Below, one piece after another: positions 35,880 through 45,594 of a stretch of 64,000 nt of DNA (position 1 is the stretch's first letter; each line of letters opens with the position of its first letter). A program made the position numbers and the translations under genes. Below the pieces are notes generated by a model. That model worked only from the letters and a program-made list of their open reading frames with translations. It did no database searches and was not told where the DNA came from. Source of the stretch: JAHQVI01 sp963727575 (GTDB lineage Bacteria; Pseudomonadota; Alphaproteobacteria; Rhizobiales; Rhodomicrobiaceae); the NCBI GenBank assembly GCA_963727575.1, contig CAVSIA010000020.1, positions 62,001 through 126,000 on the forward strand. Reading direction: 5' to 3'.

Positions 35880-36860
35880 TCAGGCGAGCCCCTTCAGGAA
35901 GCTGAGGATCGCGGCGTTCACCTCTTCCGCACGCTCCTGCTGGGTCCAGTGACCGCAGTCCGGCAAGATGACGGTGTCGCGAAGCTCGGGCACGAAGCCC
36001 TTTAGGTTGGGGATCAGCCGGTCCATGCCGCGGAAGTTGAGCACAAGGTCGCGGTCCCCGGCCATGTAGAGCGCCGGCACGGTGACCTTCGCGCCCGCGT
36101 AAGGGGCCAGCAGCTCCCAGTTGCGGTCGAGATTGCGATACCAGTTCAGCCCGCCGCGAAACCCGCTGCGGGCGAACTCGGCGGCATAGAAGTCGATGTC
36201 GGCCTGGGTCAGCCATGCGGGCAGAACGTCCGGATCGCGCGTCCGCGACAGCATTCCGCCGTCGCGCGGCACCATTCCCATGAAGCCGCCGGACTGTTGG
36301 CCCGCCGGCCGCGGCACGTCGCCGGAGCCGGAATAGAGCAGCCGCCGGATGGTGGCGCGCGGGTCGCGGGCAAGCTCCTCCTCGGCGACGCCGGGGGTCT
36401 GGAAGTAGAGCTGATAGAACAAATTGTCCTCGTCCTGCGGCATGATCGAGGTGGGCTGGAATTTGCCGCGCGGAATGAAGGGCACGCTCAGCCCCACCAC
36501 GGCGCGGAAGATGTCGGGCCGTAACAGTGCGCAATGCCATGCCACCGGCGCGCCCCAGTCGTGACCGATGACGACGGCGGTCTCGGCGCCGAGTGCCTGG
36601 CAGAGGCCGACGATATCGCCGGTCAGATGCAGGAGCGTATAGCGATCGATCTCCTGCGGCGCGTCCGTTTGCCCGTAGCCGCGCATGTCGGGCGCGACGG
36701 CGCGGAAGCCGGCTTCGGCGAGCGCCGCGATCTGATGCCGCCAGGAATACCAGGATTCCGGAAAGCCGTGGCAGAGCACGACGAGCGGCCCCGATCCGGC
36801 TTCGGCGACATGCATCGAGATGCCGTTGGTCTCGACCTTATGCTGTTTGATCTCACTCAT
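35880..36860 (-). CDS. Epoxide hydrolase-type alpha/beta hydrolase
   Basis: A 326-residue enzyme. HGFPESWYSWRHQ is the oxyanion HGXP segment, GHDWGAPVAW the nucleophile elbow with Asp, and DCGHWTQQERAEEVN near the end carries the catalytic His. An aspartate nucleophile instead of serine marks epoxide hydrolases and haloalkane dehalogenases. The start at 36860 (MSEIKQHKVETNG) fits the family; upstream codons do not. It converges on the VOC gene. Confidence 0.88.
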   Translation of the reverse strand: MSEIKQHKVETNGISMHVAEAGSGPLVVLCHGFPESWYSWRHQIAALAEAGFRAVAPDMRGYGQTDAPQEIDRYTLLHLTGDIVGLCQALGAETAVVIGHDWGAPVAWHCALLRPDIFRAVVGLSVPFIPRGKFQPTSIMPQDEDNLFYQLYFQTPGVAEEELARDPRATIRRLLYSGSGDVPRPAGQQSGGFMGMVPRDGGMLSRTRDPDVLPAWLTQADIDFYAAEFARSGFRGGLNWYRNLDRNWELLAPYAGAKVTVPALYMAGDRDLVLNFRGMDRLIPNLKGFVPELRDTVILPDCGHWTQQERAEEVNAAILSFLKGLA

Positions 36861-36988
36861 CGCGTGTCCATCCCGGCTCGTTCTGGCGTTGTCCGGGTCA
36901 GTTTGCGGGCAGCGCGCGCCGCTGTCCACCGCGGAACGCCGGAGATGCGTTGCGGCCCCCGACCGTCCGGCGCGCGAGCGGCCGGACG

Positions 36989-38197
36989 TCAGGCGCGGGC
37001 GGGCAGCATGAATGGGGGCAGCGCCTCGATGCCGACGCCGAACTGCGTTTTGAATCTCTCTGGAAACGCGCAGTCCTGCCAGGGGACGTCATGGGGTTTG
37101 GCGAACCATTGGTGGCAGAGCGCCGATGCGTGCGCCGGACAGGCGCTGTGCTGGCAGGCCTGATAGGGTCGCTTTTCCGTCATCAGGACGAGCCCCGCCC
37201 CGATCTGTGCGGTCGCATCGGCATATTGGAACAGCTCATCCTTCGACCAGTGCTTGGCGAGGCCGTTGGTCATGCCGCGATTGCCGCTGAGGATGATCAG
37301 CGGCGGCATCAGCTCGTTGAATTCCGACGGGCCGGCGCCGGCGATCCAATTGCCCGGCTGCGCGGCGAATTCGAAGCGATCCTCCAGCGTGCCGATTTTC
37401 GCCAGCGCCTGCATGTAGGGGATGAAGATCGGATGGGTATAGGCCTCGGGCACGGCATGACTGAGCGCCAGGAGGCTGCCCTTCGGGTCCATCCCGAAGG
37501 TTTCGCACAGCTCGCCGACGTGGATCGTGCATTTCGCCCGCAGCAGCCCGAGTTTGATGATCTGCTCACCGGCAAGCCGGTCGAGCATGGTCCAGAAATT
37601 CGCAGCCGGATGGTCGCCGTTCAGGGCGAGAAAGCAGAGCTTCGGCGTCAGGTCGTAAGCCGCGTCGGGGCCGAATTCCTTGGCGACGATGTCGAGCACG
37701 CGCCGGTAAGGCGAGTCCGCGACCGGGAATTCGCGGTGCAGAAACGCCGTGAACGCGGGACCGCCATTCTCGCGCGGCCCGACCGTGGCGCGGAAGCCCT
37801 CGGTAACGGCCATCGCCTCCAGCAGATCGAGCGTCGACACGCCCCGATGCGGGGATTGGAATTGCGCCGTATACCGTGCAAAGGCTTGCCTGAATTCCCG
37901 CAGCCTCGGCGCGTCGAGCCGCCCTTCCCGGCTCTCTTTCATCAACGCGATGGACGTCTCGACCAGATTTCGAGAGTAGGCATAAGGCATCGTGGCGGTG
38001 AAGCTCTGATAGAAATGCACCGCCTCATGGTTCAGCGTGTAGAGGAATCGGAACGCGCGCTCGTCGCCCTTCTTGCTCCCGTCGATTACCTTGCTGGCGA
38101 AGTCGTAATGCTCGCGGATCAGGATCAGTCCGGTCGAGGTCAGCGTTACGCCGTCGGACAGGTCGAGGATCGAGGACATGGCTGGCAACCCACTCAT
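36989..38197 (-). CDS. Predicted zincin-like protein with HExxH motif
   Basis: A 402-residue protein without a family name that I recognise. TLNHEAVHFYQSF (residues 54-66) contains HEAVH at 57-61. LLEAMAVTEGF (125-135) follows at the distance where gluzincins place their third, glutamate ligand. The C-terminal part holds a cysteine/histidine cluster (CQHSACPAHASALCHQW). No signal peptide is present, so it should be cytoplasmic. It lies 114 bases downstream of a small EACC1-like gene on the same strand. A peptidase role is inference. An alternative start is Met7. Confidence 0.6.
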   Translation of the reverse strand: MSGLPAMSSILDLSDGVTLTSTGLILIREHYDFASKVIDGSKKGDERAFRFLYTLNHEAVHFYQSFTATMPYAYSRNLVETSIALMKESREGRLDAPRLREFRQAFARYTAQFQSPHRGVSTLDLLEAMAVTEGFRATVGPRENGGPAFTAFLHREFPVADSPYRRVLDIVAKEFGPDAAYDLTPKLCFLALNGDHPAANFWTMLDRLAGEQIIKLGLLRAKCTIHVGELCETFGMDPKGSLLALSHAVPEAYTHPIFIPYMQALAKIGTLEDRFEFAAQPGNWIAGAGPSEFNELMPPLIILSGNRGMTNGLAKHWSKDELFQYADATAQIGAGLVLMTEKRPYQACQHSACPAHASALCHQWFAKPHDVPWQDCAFPERFKTQFGVGIEALPPFMLPARA

Positions 38198-38311
38198 GAG
38201 CCGAGGCGTTTCAACGCGCCGTCGCCTGGTTTTGCGTCGATTTTGCCCGACCAGGGAAGCCCGCCCCGTTCGGATCGATGCACACGCTGCGCCGATGCGC
38301 CGGGTAACCGC

Positions 38312-38695
38312 CTAGCTGACCTCGATCCGGGTGACGGTGCCGAGCTCGGCGATCGGGGCAGCCAGGTTTTGCGCGCTGAGGGGCGTCGTCGAGACGTTGA
38401 TCGTCATCGTATCGGCCGTCCCGTGGATGACGATCTGCGGCGGCTTTTCCGATTTGCTCTTCCACAGGTCCGCCAGCACCGGGATCAGCGCTACAATGAT
38501 GGAGGCGCCTCCGGCAATGAGCGCGGCGATCACCGCCGGATCGAGCGAGCGCAGCTCTGCCCCGCCATCGTCCGGCTGCATCACGCTGACCTGGCCGGCC
38601 AGGTCCGATCCGCTCAAGCGTTTCTCGAACTCCGGCCGGGAAATACCCGCATCGATGCCGGAAAATTTGATCTGCACGACTTGGTTCGAGGCCAA
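38312..38695 (-). CDS. EACC1-like membrane-associated small protein
   Basis: A 127-residue protein. A beta strand (VVQIKFSGIDAG) and an LAGQVSVMQ segment are followed by a hydrophobic helix (DPAVIAALIAGGASIIVALIPVLADLW) and two strands (PPQIVIHGTADTMTINVS). This is the layout of effector-associated constant component 1 proteins of bacterial conflict systems. I prefer the TTG at 38695, with GGGAGG placed correctly upstream; the ATG at 38710 overlaps that site. The homology is judged by eye and needs a profile search. Confidence 0.5.
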   Translation of the reverse strand: MASNQVVQIKFSGIDAGISRPEFEKRLSGSDLAGQVSVMQPDDGGAELRSLDPAVIAALIAGGASIIVALIPVLADLWKSKSEKPPQIVIHGTADTMTINVSTTPLSAQNLAAPIAELGTVTRIEVS

Positions 38696-38827
38696 TTCAG
38701 TTCCTCCCATCCGTCGGCTATTAATAATTGTTACAGTTTATCTTGAGGAGATACTCTGAAAACGCGTCCGGAAAAACCGGTATCTCGCTCCGCCCACAAT
38801 TTACGCCGCCGTGGGCGAGGGCTGTTC

Positions 38828-40088
38828 TCAAGCAACGGCGCCGCTCGCGCGAAGGGCGGCGATCTCGGCCTCCGACAGGCCGATTTCCGTGAGCACGGCG
38901 TCGGTATTCTCTCCGGCCAGCGGCGCCCGGCGGCGGACGCCTCCAGGGGTGCCCGCCATGTGCAGCGGCGTGTTGGCGACGGTGAGCGGAGCCGACGTTC
39001 CCGGCATCTCGACTTCGGCGAGCATCTGCCGGGCGGCGAAATGCGGATCGGCGAAAATATCGTCGGCCTGGAACACCGGACCGAACGGGATCTTGCCGCC
39101 GAAGGTCTCCACGAGCTGCTGCTTGGTCTGGGTGCCGGTCCAGGCGCCGACCAGCGCGTTGACCTCGTCGCGCCGCTCCAGCCGCGCTTCATTGGTCGCA
39201 TAGCGCGGATCGTCGGCAAGCTCGGGCCGGCCCATCGCCTTGACCAGCGGTCCCCAGAAGCTGTCCTTCGGCACCCCGACACTGACGAAGCCGTCCTTGG
39301 CGGGGAACAGGCCGAAGGGGCAGAGCAGGGGATGCCCGCTGCCTTCCGGCTTCGGCGCGATGCCCGTCGCGCTGTACTGATAGACGATCCGTTCACAGAC
39401 AGCGAGGACGCCGTCGACCATGCCGATGTCGAGGAACTGGCCCTTGCCCGAGCGTTGCGCCTGCCAGCAGGCCGAGGCGACGCCGAAGGCGAGGAACATC
39501 GCGGGCAGGATGTCGCCGACGCCGGGGCCGATCTTGGTCGGCGGGCCGCCCGCGCTCGCGCCCGTGATGCCCATGATGCCGCCCATGGCCTGGGAGACGG
39601 GATCGTAGGCCGGCCATGCCGGAATAAGGGCTCGCCCCGCTGCGGGCATCGCCGAAGCCGCGCAGCGCGGCGTAGACGAGACGCGGATTGATCTCGGCGA
39701 GCTGCTCGTAGCCGAGGCCGAGACGCTCCATGACGCCGGCGCGGTAGTTCTCGATCAACACGTCCGCCTTGGCCACGAGCCGGCGCAGCACATCCTTGCC
39801 CGCCTCGTCCTTGAGGTTGAGGACGACGGACTCCTTATTGCGGTTGATCGAGGCGAAATAGGCGCCGTACCCGCCCTCGCCCGGCGCCACGGCACCCGGC
39901 AGATAGGGGCCGATCCGGCGGGCATCCTCGCCGCCGGGCGGCTCGATCTTGATGACGCGCGCGCCCTGGTCGGCAAGCATCATCGTGGCGTATGGCCCCG
40001 CGAGCATGACGGTGAGGTCGATCACGGTCAGACCGTCCAGCGCACCGTGCGGTTGGTCGGCCTGATGATCGGGGGCATCCGTTGCCAT
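38828..40088 (-). CDS. Class III CoA-transferase (CaiB/BaiF family), frameshifted
   Basis: The N-terminal frame reads LDGLTVIDLTVMLAGPYATMMLADQGARVIKIEPPGGEDARRIGP and LIENYRAGVMERLGLGYEQL, with the catalytic Asp region of the family following. The second frame continues AYDPVSQAMGGIMGITG, GQFLDIGMVDGVLA and so on to the normal C-terminus. One extra base near 39617 breaks the gene. Corrected length is about 419 residues, as usual for formyl-CoA-transferase relatives. The CoA donor and acceptor are unknown. It follows the FAH-family hydrolase in one operon. Confidence 0.85.
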
Positions 40089-40121
40089 GGCTATCCTTCT
40101 GCGCGCGCCCGCCTCGCCCGC

Positions 40122-40829
40122 TCAGACGACGCCGAGCGCGATATCGCCGACGCCGTCGACGCCGCCGCGCAGCTTGTTGCCGCGGGAAACCGGGCCGACG
40201 CCCGCCGGGGTCCCGGAAAAGATCAGGTCGCCGGGCTGCAGCGTGAACAGGCGCGACAGATAGGCGATCATCTCCGGCACCTTCCAGATCATCTGCGCCA
40301 GGTCGCCTTCCTGTTTCGTCGCGCCGTCGATCTCCAGCCAGATCCGGCCGGTCGCCGGGTGCCCGATCGCGCTCGCCGGTGCGATGGCCGAACTCGGCGC
40401 GGAGGCCTCGAACGCCTTGCCGACCTCCCATGGACGGCCGCCCTTCTTGGCTTCGCCCTGCAGGTCACGCCGGGTCATGTCGAGACCGACTCCGTAGCCG
40501 AAGACCAGGTCGAGCGCGCTCTCCACCGGCACGTCGATGCCGCCTTTGCCGAGCGCGACGATCAGCTCGATCTCGTGGTGCACGTCCTTGGTCGCGCCGG
40601 GATACGGGAAATCCGCGCCGGGCTGCAGCACGTTGTCCGGGTTCTTCTGGAAGAAGAAGGGAGGCTCGCGGGAGGGGTCGCCGCCCATCTCGATGGCGTG
40701 GTCGGCATAGTTGCGGCCGACGCAATAGATGCGATGGATCGGAAACAGTTTCGACGTCCCGGCGACCGGGAGCGTGGGAACGGCAGGGGGTAGGATGACG
40801 TAGTCGTTTGCTTGCGGGGCGTCGGCCAT
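40122..40829 (-). CDS. Fumarylacetoacetate hydrolase-family protein
   Basis: A 235-residue FAH-fold enzyme. IYCVGRNYADHAIEM and the metal-binding DVHHEIELIVALG (E, E) are followed by GYGVGLDMTRRDLQ and a C-terminal PGDLIFSGTPAGVGPV. These are the features of fumarylpyruvate or 2-oxohept-diene hydrolases. It is first in an operon with the CoA-transferase, suggesting breakdown of a carboxylic acid, but no pathway can be named. Confidence 0.88.
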   Translation of the reverse strand: MADAPQANDYVILPPAVPTLPVAGTSKLFPIHRIYCVGRNYADHAIEMGGDPSREPPFFFQKNPDNVLQPGADFPYPGATKDVHHEIELIVALGKGGIDVPVESALDLVFGYGVGLDMTRRDLQGEAKKGGRPWEVGKAFEASAPSSAIAPASAIGHPATGRIWLEIDGATKQEGDLAQMIWKVPEMIAYLSRLFTLQPGDLIFSGTPAGVGPVSRGNKLRGGVDGVGDIALGVV

Positions 40830-41146
40830 GGGATGCTCCTGAATGCGAGCCGAGGGAATGGCCCAACAAGATCATGAAACGGCGCGGAAAAGCAATTATG
40901 AAGCCGCGCATGGGTCTGATGCGAGTTTGGCGGCGGTCCAGCATCTGCTGGCGCTGTTCGCTCCGAGCAAGCGTCTCCGCAGCGTGTAAAACCGCGCGTC
41001 GGCGGACGGTTGCGAAGCATCCGGCAACCCGAATGAAACCCCTCCTGCGGTATTCTCGCGCTTACGGCTTCACAAACCGGTGCTTCCCGGTGTAATGCCT
41101 TAACGCTTTTCTTGCGGCGGTATTTCGAATCAAGGCGGCTTAGCCC
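40830..41146. other. Divergent intergenic region, FAH gene to NDUFA9-like gene
   Basis: About 317 bases between two divergent genes. Both promoters should be here, but I see no convincing hexamers. No repeat, RNA gene or small open frame could be supported. Confidence 0.4.
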
Positions 41147-42121
41147 ATGGCGATCACGCTCAACAGCTCGACACTCGTGACGGTATTCGGTGGCTCCGGC
41201 TTTGTCGGCCGCTACGTGGTGCAGGCGCTGGCCAATACGGGCTGCCGGGTGCGCGTGGCGGTGCGCTGGCCGAATGACGCGATTCACCTGCAGCCGCTCG
41301 GCAGCGTCGGCCAGATCCATGCGGTGCAGGCCAATCTGCGCAACGAGGCGTCGGTTCGCCGGGCGGCCGAAGGCGCCGACGGCGTCATCAATCTGGTCGG
41401 CATCCTGGCCCAGTCGGGCAAGCAAAGCTTCGATACCATCCAGGCCAAGGGCGCCGGGCTCGTCGCCCAGGCGGCGCGCGATGCCGGCGCCAATGCGCTC
41501 GTCCATATGTCGGCGCTCGGAGCGGACCGGTCGAGCCGCTCGGCCTATGCCCGGTCGAAGGCGGAAGGCGAGGAAGCCGTCAGCGCGGCCTATCCGGACG
41601 CCACGATCCTGCGGCCCTCGATCATTTTCGGCACGGAAGACGCGTTTTTCAACCGCTTTGCCTCCATGGCGCGGTTCACCCCGTTGATGCCGCTGATCGG
41701 CGGCGGCAAGACCCGGTTTCAGCCGGTCTATGTCGGCGACGTCGCCCAGGCCTTCATTGCCGGGCTGGACGGCCGCGCCCGTCCCGGCGTGCACTACGAG
41801 CTGGGCGGGCCGACGGTTTACACCTTCCGCGAGTTGCTCGACTTGATCGCGCAATATACCCAGCGTGAGCGGCCCTATTTCCCGATCCCGTTCTGGCTGG
41901 CCAAGCTGCAGGCCGTATTCCTGCAGATGCTGCCCAATCCGATGCTGACGGTCGATCAGGTGCGGCTGCTGCAAACCGACAATGTGGTCAGCCAGGAAGC
42001 GATCGCCGAGGCGCGCACCTTGAAGCATCTCGGCATCGAGCCGCAGGCCGTGGAGACCATCGTGCCGCGCTATCTGGTGCGCTTCCGCCCGAAAGGCGAA
42101 TTTTCACTGCGGGCGGTCTAG
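41147..42121 (+). CDS. NDUFA9-like NAD(P)-binding protein of complex I type
   Basis: A 324-residue SDR-type protein. VTVFGGSGFVGRYVVQAL is the Rossmann nucleotide site, followed by GADGVINLVGIL and LVHMSALGADRSSRSAYARSKAEGEEAV with the YxxxK pair. The length and the C-terminal region (PFWLAKLQAVFLQMLPNPMLTVDQVRLLQTDNVV) match the complex I NDUFA9 family found in alphaproteobacteria. It probably acts in, or next to, respiratory complex I or in quinone-related metabolism. Confidence 0.88.
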   Translation: MAITLNSSTLVTVFGGSGFVGRYVVQALANTGCRVRVAVRWPNDAIHLQPLGSVGQIHAVQANLRNEASVRRAAEGADGVINLVGILAQSGKQSFDTIQAKGAGLVAQAARDAGANALVHMSALGADRSSRSAYARSKAEGEEAVSAAYPDATILRPSIIFGTEDAFFNRFASMARFTPLMPLIGGGKTRFQPVYVGDVAQAFIAGLDGRARPGVHYELGGPTVYTFRELLDLIAQYTQRERPYFPIPFWLAKLQAVFLQMLPNPMLTVDQVRLLQTDNVVSQEAIAEARTLKHLGIEPQAVETIVPRYLVRFRPKGEFSLRAV

Positions 42122-42287
42122 GCGCTTCCGAGCCCGCGGCATCGTGCTGCCCGAATCAGGGGTTACGGTAAACCGTGAAGCGGCGTTGAAGCCGCGCAAT
42201 CGGCGGGCGGCAAGGCCCCCGCCCAAGCTGGCAACGGGTCAGTCGGTCGAACGATCGCCAGCGCGATAGACGAGATTTCGCTACGCC

Positions 42288-42986
42288 ATGCTCCGGCTGA
42301 TACATTACTCGCTCTGCCCGTTTTCCCGCTCGATCCGGCTTGCGCTCGGCGAATGCGGCATGGTGGTCGAGTTGGAAGAGGAGCGGCCCTGGGCGTGGCG
42401 GCGCGACTTTCTCGTGCTCAACCCGGCCGGCACGCTGCCCGTGCTCATCCGCCAGCAGGGCTTCGTGCTCGCCGGCAGCTACGCCATTTCGGAATATCTC
42501 GCCGAGGTGCATGGTACGACCAACGGCAAGGAGCCGCCGCGCAATCTGCTGTTTCCAGGCTCGGCCATCCAGCGCGCCGAAGTGCGCCGCCTCGTCGACT
42601 GGTTTCACGTCAAGATGGACGCCGAGGCCAGCCGCTATTTCCTCGAAGAGCGGGTCTATCAGCGCTTCGCCGATCTCGGCCGGACGACGCCGGACACCGA
42701 GATCATCCGCGCCGGGCGGGCCAATCTGCGCTACCACCTCGCTTATATCAGCCATCTCCTGGAGAAGCGGCGATGGCTGGCTGGCGATGAGCTGAGCTTC
42801 GCCGATCTCGCCGCCGCCGGACATTTGTCCGTGCTCGACTATCTGGGCGAGGTGCCGTGGGAGGAGTTCGGCAGTGCCAAGAAATGGTATCTGGCGCTCA
42901 AGGCGCGGGATTCGTTCCGCCCGCTGCTCACCGACCGCCTGCCTGGCGTGCCGCCGCCGCAGGTCTATGCCGAGCTTGAATTTTAG
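42288..42986 (+). CDS. Glutathione S-transferase family protein
   Basis: A 232-residue protein. The N-terminal thioredoxin-like domain has YSLCPFSRSIRLALGECG with a CPFS site, then NPAGTLPVLI with the cis-proline. The C-terminal helical domain includes LSFADLAAAGHLSVLDYLGEVPW, a GST signature. It ends six bases before the convergent small membrane protein. Substrate unknown. Confidence 0.88.
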   Translation: MLRLIHYSLCPFSRSIRLALGECGMVVELEEERPWAWRRDFLVLNPAGTLPVLIRQQGFVLAGSYAISEYLAEVHGTTNGKEPPRNLLFPGSAIQRAEVRRLVDWFHVKMDAEASRYFLEERVYQRFADLGRTTPDTEIIRAGRANLRYHLAYISHLLEKRRWLAGDELSFADLAAAGHLSVLDYLGEVPWEEFGSAKKWYLALKARDSFRPLLTDRLPGVPPPQVYAELEF

Positions 42987-42992
42987 GCTCGT

Positions 42993-43358
42993 TCACAGCC
43001 ACACGGCCACCCATTGCAGCAGGAAGCCGGCGAGCACGAAGATATATCCGGTTCGCGGGCGCACGAAGATCTGGCGGCGCAGCCAGTTCGAGGCATCGCG
43101 CGCCATGACCAGCGGCGGTTTATCGCCGTTTCGCGGCGGCGGCGCGCCGGTCATCGTCATCTTGTCGAAATAATCGCGCACGAGCGTGCTGAACAGGCCG
43201 GTGATCCTGAGCTGAACGATACCGGCGAGGTCGAACAGAATGCCGGCGCTGTTCATGCAGCGGGATAGCTCCAGCCGCTCGCAGAGCAGCAGCGACGCGA
43301 CCGCGCCGGCGAGGATCACGATCAGGGCGAGGCGCTCGGCGCTCTTGAAAATGGGCAT
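42993..43358 (-). CDS. Small inner-membrane protein
   Basis: A 121-residue protein of unknown function. The ATG at 43358 has GGAAGG upstream. One hydrophobic segment lies near the N-terminus (ERLALIVILAGAVASLLLCE), one in the middle and one at the end (GYIFVLAGFLLQWVAVWL), with a basic loop NWLRRQIFVRPR. The open frame extends farther upstream but has no ribosome site there. Confidence 0.65.
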   Translation of the reverse strand: MPIFKSAERLALIVILAGAVASLLLCERLELSRCMNSAGILFDLAGIVQLRITGLFSTLVRDYFDKMTMTGAPPPRNGDKPPLVMARDASNWLRRQIFVRPRTGYIFVLAGFLLQWVAVWL

Positions 43359-43558
43359 TCTTTCCTTCCCGGTTTCGCGGGGCCGCTCGGCGCTCCGCAC
43401 GTCGTCGCCGTCGAATAGAAACCGGCAAAGCTGTGCCGGGTTGCATCGCCTCGCCGCAACGCTCGCCTCTTGCGGCGCGACAGCCACAGACAGCGTCGGC
43501 CTTGCATCGGTCCACCGCATCCGTAGAATCGCCCGCACGCAAGGAGGCTTCCTACCCG

Positions 43559-44725
43559 ATGTCCGTCACTCATGCGGAGCCGGCGTCCGCAACGGATGCG
43601 GCGCTCCTGAAGGCCGAGCTGATCCGCCGCGCCCGCGCCGAGGGCTTCGACGCGGTCGGCATCGCGCGCCCGGACGGGATCGGCGGCGCGGGCGAGCGGC
43701 TGGCATCGTTCCTGGCGGCGGGGATGCACGGCGATATGGGCTGGCTCGAAGCGCATGCGGAGCGTCGGCGCGATCCGCGGTCGCTCTGGCCGGAGGTGCG
43801 CTCGGTGGTGATGCTGGGCATGAATTACGGCCCGGACACCGATCCGCTCGCCATGCTCGACGAGCGCGGGCGCGGCGCGATCTCCATCTACGCCCGCGGG
43901 CGTGATTATCACGACGTCATCAAAGGCAAGCTGAAGACGCTGGCCGGGTGGCTCAATCGGGCGACGGGGGAGGACGTCAAGGTCTTCGTCGATACCGCGC
44001 CGGTGATGGAGAAGCCGCTGGCCGAGGCCGCCGGGGTCGGCTGGCAGGGCAAGCACACCAATCTGGTATCGCGCGAGCTGGGGTCCTGGCTGTTCCTCGG
44101 CGCAATCTTCACGGCGGCCGATTTGCCGCCCGATGCGTCCGAGGCCGATCATTGCGGAAACTGCCGCCGCTGCCTCGACATCTGCCCGACGGACGCATTC
44201 CCCGCGCCCTATCGGCTCGACGCCCGCCGCTGCATCTCCTACCTGACCATCGAGCACAAGGGCCACATCGACCGGCCGTTCCGGCGGGCCATGGGCAACC
44301 GCATCTATGGCTGCGACGACTGTCTCGCGGTCTGCCCGTGGAACAAGTTCGCCGCCGCGGCGAGCGAGGCGAAATTCGCCGGCAAACCGCTGACGGAGGG
44401 CGCGCCGCTCGCCGAGCTACTCGCGCTCGACGACGCAGCGTTCCGCGCGGCGTTCGCCGGCTCGCCGATCAAGCGGACCGGGCGCGACCGCTTCATCCGC
44501 AACGTGCTGATCGCCGCGGGCAATTCGGGCGATGCGGGCCTCCTGCCGCAGATCGAAGGGCTGCTGGACGATCCAAGTCCGCTGGTGCGGGCGATGGCGG
44601 TCTGGGCGGCGGGCGAGTTGCTGGGTGATGGCGACGCTTTCGCGGCGATCAGGGCACGGCATCTGCCGGATGAAACCGATGAGGCGGTCAAAGCCGAATG
44701 GCAATACGGAGCAAAAACGGCATGA
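43559..44725 (+). CDS. queG: Epoxyqueuosine reductase QueG
   Basis: A 388-residue enzyme that reduces epoxyqueuosine to queuosine in tRNA, the last step of queuosine synthesis. Two [4Fe-4S] clusters are bound by CGNCRRCLDICPTDAF and CDDCLAVCPWNKF. The cobalamin-binding N-terminal domain (about residues 1-180) precedes them, and a HEAT-like helical region is at the C-terminus. AAGGAG precedes the ATG at 43559. It overlaps the next gene by four bases. Confidence 0.95.
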   Translation: MSVTHAEPASATDAALLKAELIRRARAEGFDAVGIARPDGIGGAGERLASFLAAGMHGDMGWLEAHAERRRDPRSLWPEVRSVVMLGMNYGPDTDPLAMLDERGRGAISIYARGRDYHDVIKGKLKTLAGWLNRATGEDVKVFVDTAPVMEKPLAEAAGVGWQGKHTNLVSRELGSWLFLGAIFTAADLPPDASEADHCGNCRRCLDICPTDAFPAPYRLDARRCISYLTIEHKGHIDRPFRRAMGNRIYGCDDCLAVCPWNKFAAAASEAKFAGKPLTEGAPLAELLALDDAAFRAAFAGSPIKRTGRDRFIRNVLIAAGNSGDAGLLPQIEGLLDDPSPLVRAMAVWAAGELLGDGDAFAAIRARHLPDETDEAVKAEWQYGAKTA

Positions 44726-45594
44726 ACACACTCCTGGCCATCGGGCTCGGCTATTCCGCAACCGCAATCGCGGACGCGCTCAAGGCCGAGGGCTGGCGAA
44801 TCATCGGGACGTCACGCAGCGATGAGGGCGCGCAGGAGATCGAGGCGAAAGGCTACGAGGCGGTCCGCTTTACCGGCGATGCGCCTTCGCTGGAACTCGG
44901 CCGGGCCATCGCCGAGGCGACCCACATCCTGCATTCCGCGCCGCCCGAGGCGGACGGCGATCCGCTCCTTCATCACCACAAGGACGATCTTGCCACCGCG
45001 CCCGCGCTGCGCTGGATCGGCTATCTCTCGACCATCGGCGTCTATGGCGACCATGACGGCGCGTGGGTCGACGAGGACACCCCGCCGTCGCCCGGGTCGG
45101 ACCGCAGCAAGAGGCGGTGGGAGGCCGAGCAGCAATGGATGGCCTTCGCCGAAGCGCGGCGGATGACGCTACAGATCTTCCGCCTCGCCGGGATCTACGG
45201 ACCCGGCCGCAGCACGCTGGAGCGCCTGATCGCGGGCACCGAAAAGCGGATCGACAAGCCGGACCAGGTGTTCAACCGCATCCATCTCGCCGACATCGCC
45301 GCAACGGTGCTAGCCGGGATTCGCGCGGACGGCGTCAGCGGCGTGTTCAACGTTGCCGACGACGAGCCGGCCCCGCCGCAGGACGTCGTCACCTTCGGCG
45401 CCGAGCTGCTCGGCATCGCACCGCCGCCGCTCATCCCATGGGAAGAGGCCGCGCTGTCGCCGATGGGGCGCAGCTTCTATCTGGAAACCAAGCGCGTGCG
45501 CAACGCCCGCATCAAGACCGCGCTGGGCGTGAAGCTCGCATACCCAACCTATCGTGAGGGCCTAAAGGCGATACTCGATGAGAGCCCCGACTAG
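44722..45594 (+). CDS. SDR-family nucleoside-diphosphate-sugar epimerase-like protein
   Basis: A 290-residue NAD(P)-binding protein with LLAIGLGYSATAIADAL as the Rossmann loop (atypical GLGYSA), IGYLSTIGVYGDHDGAWVDE and LAGIYGPGRSTLERL. It is an extended/atypical SDR of YeeZ type. Its ATG overlaps the queG stop (ATGA), so the two are translationally coupled. Substrate unknown. Confidence 0.85.
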   Translation: MNTLLAIGLGYSATAIADALKAEGWRIIGTSRSDEGAQEIEAKGYEAVRFTGDAPSLELGRAIAEATHILHSAPPEADGDPLLHHHKDDLATAPALRWIGYLSTIGVYGDHDGAWVDEDTPPSPGSDRSKRRWEAEQQWMAFAEARRMTLQIFRLAGIYGPGRSTLERLIAGTEKRIDKPDQVFNRIHLADIAATVLAGIRADGVSGVFNVADDEPAPPQDVVTFGAELLGIAPPPLIPWEEAALSPMGRSFYLETKRVRNARIKTALGVKLAYPTYREGLKAILDESPD

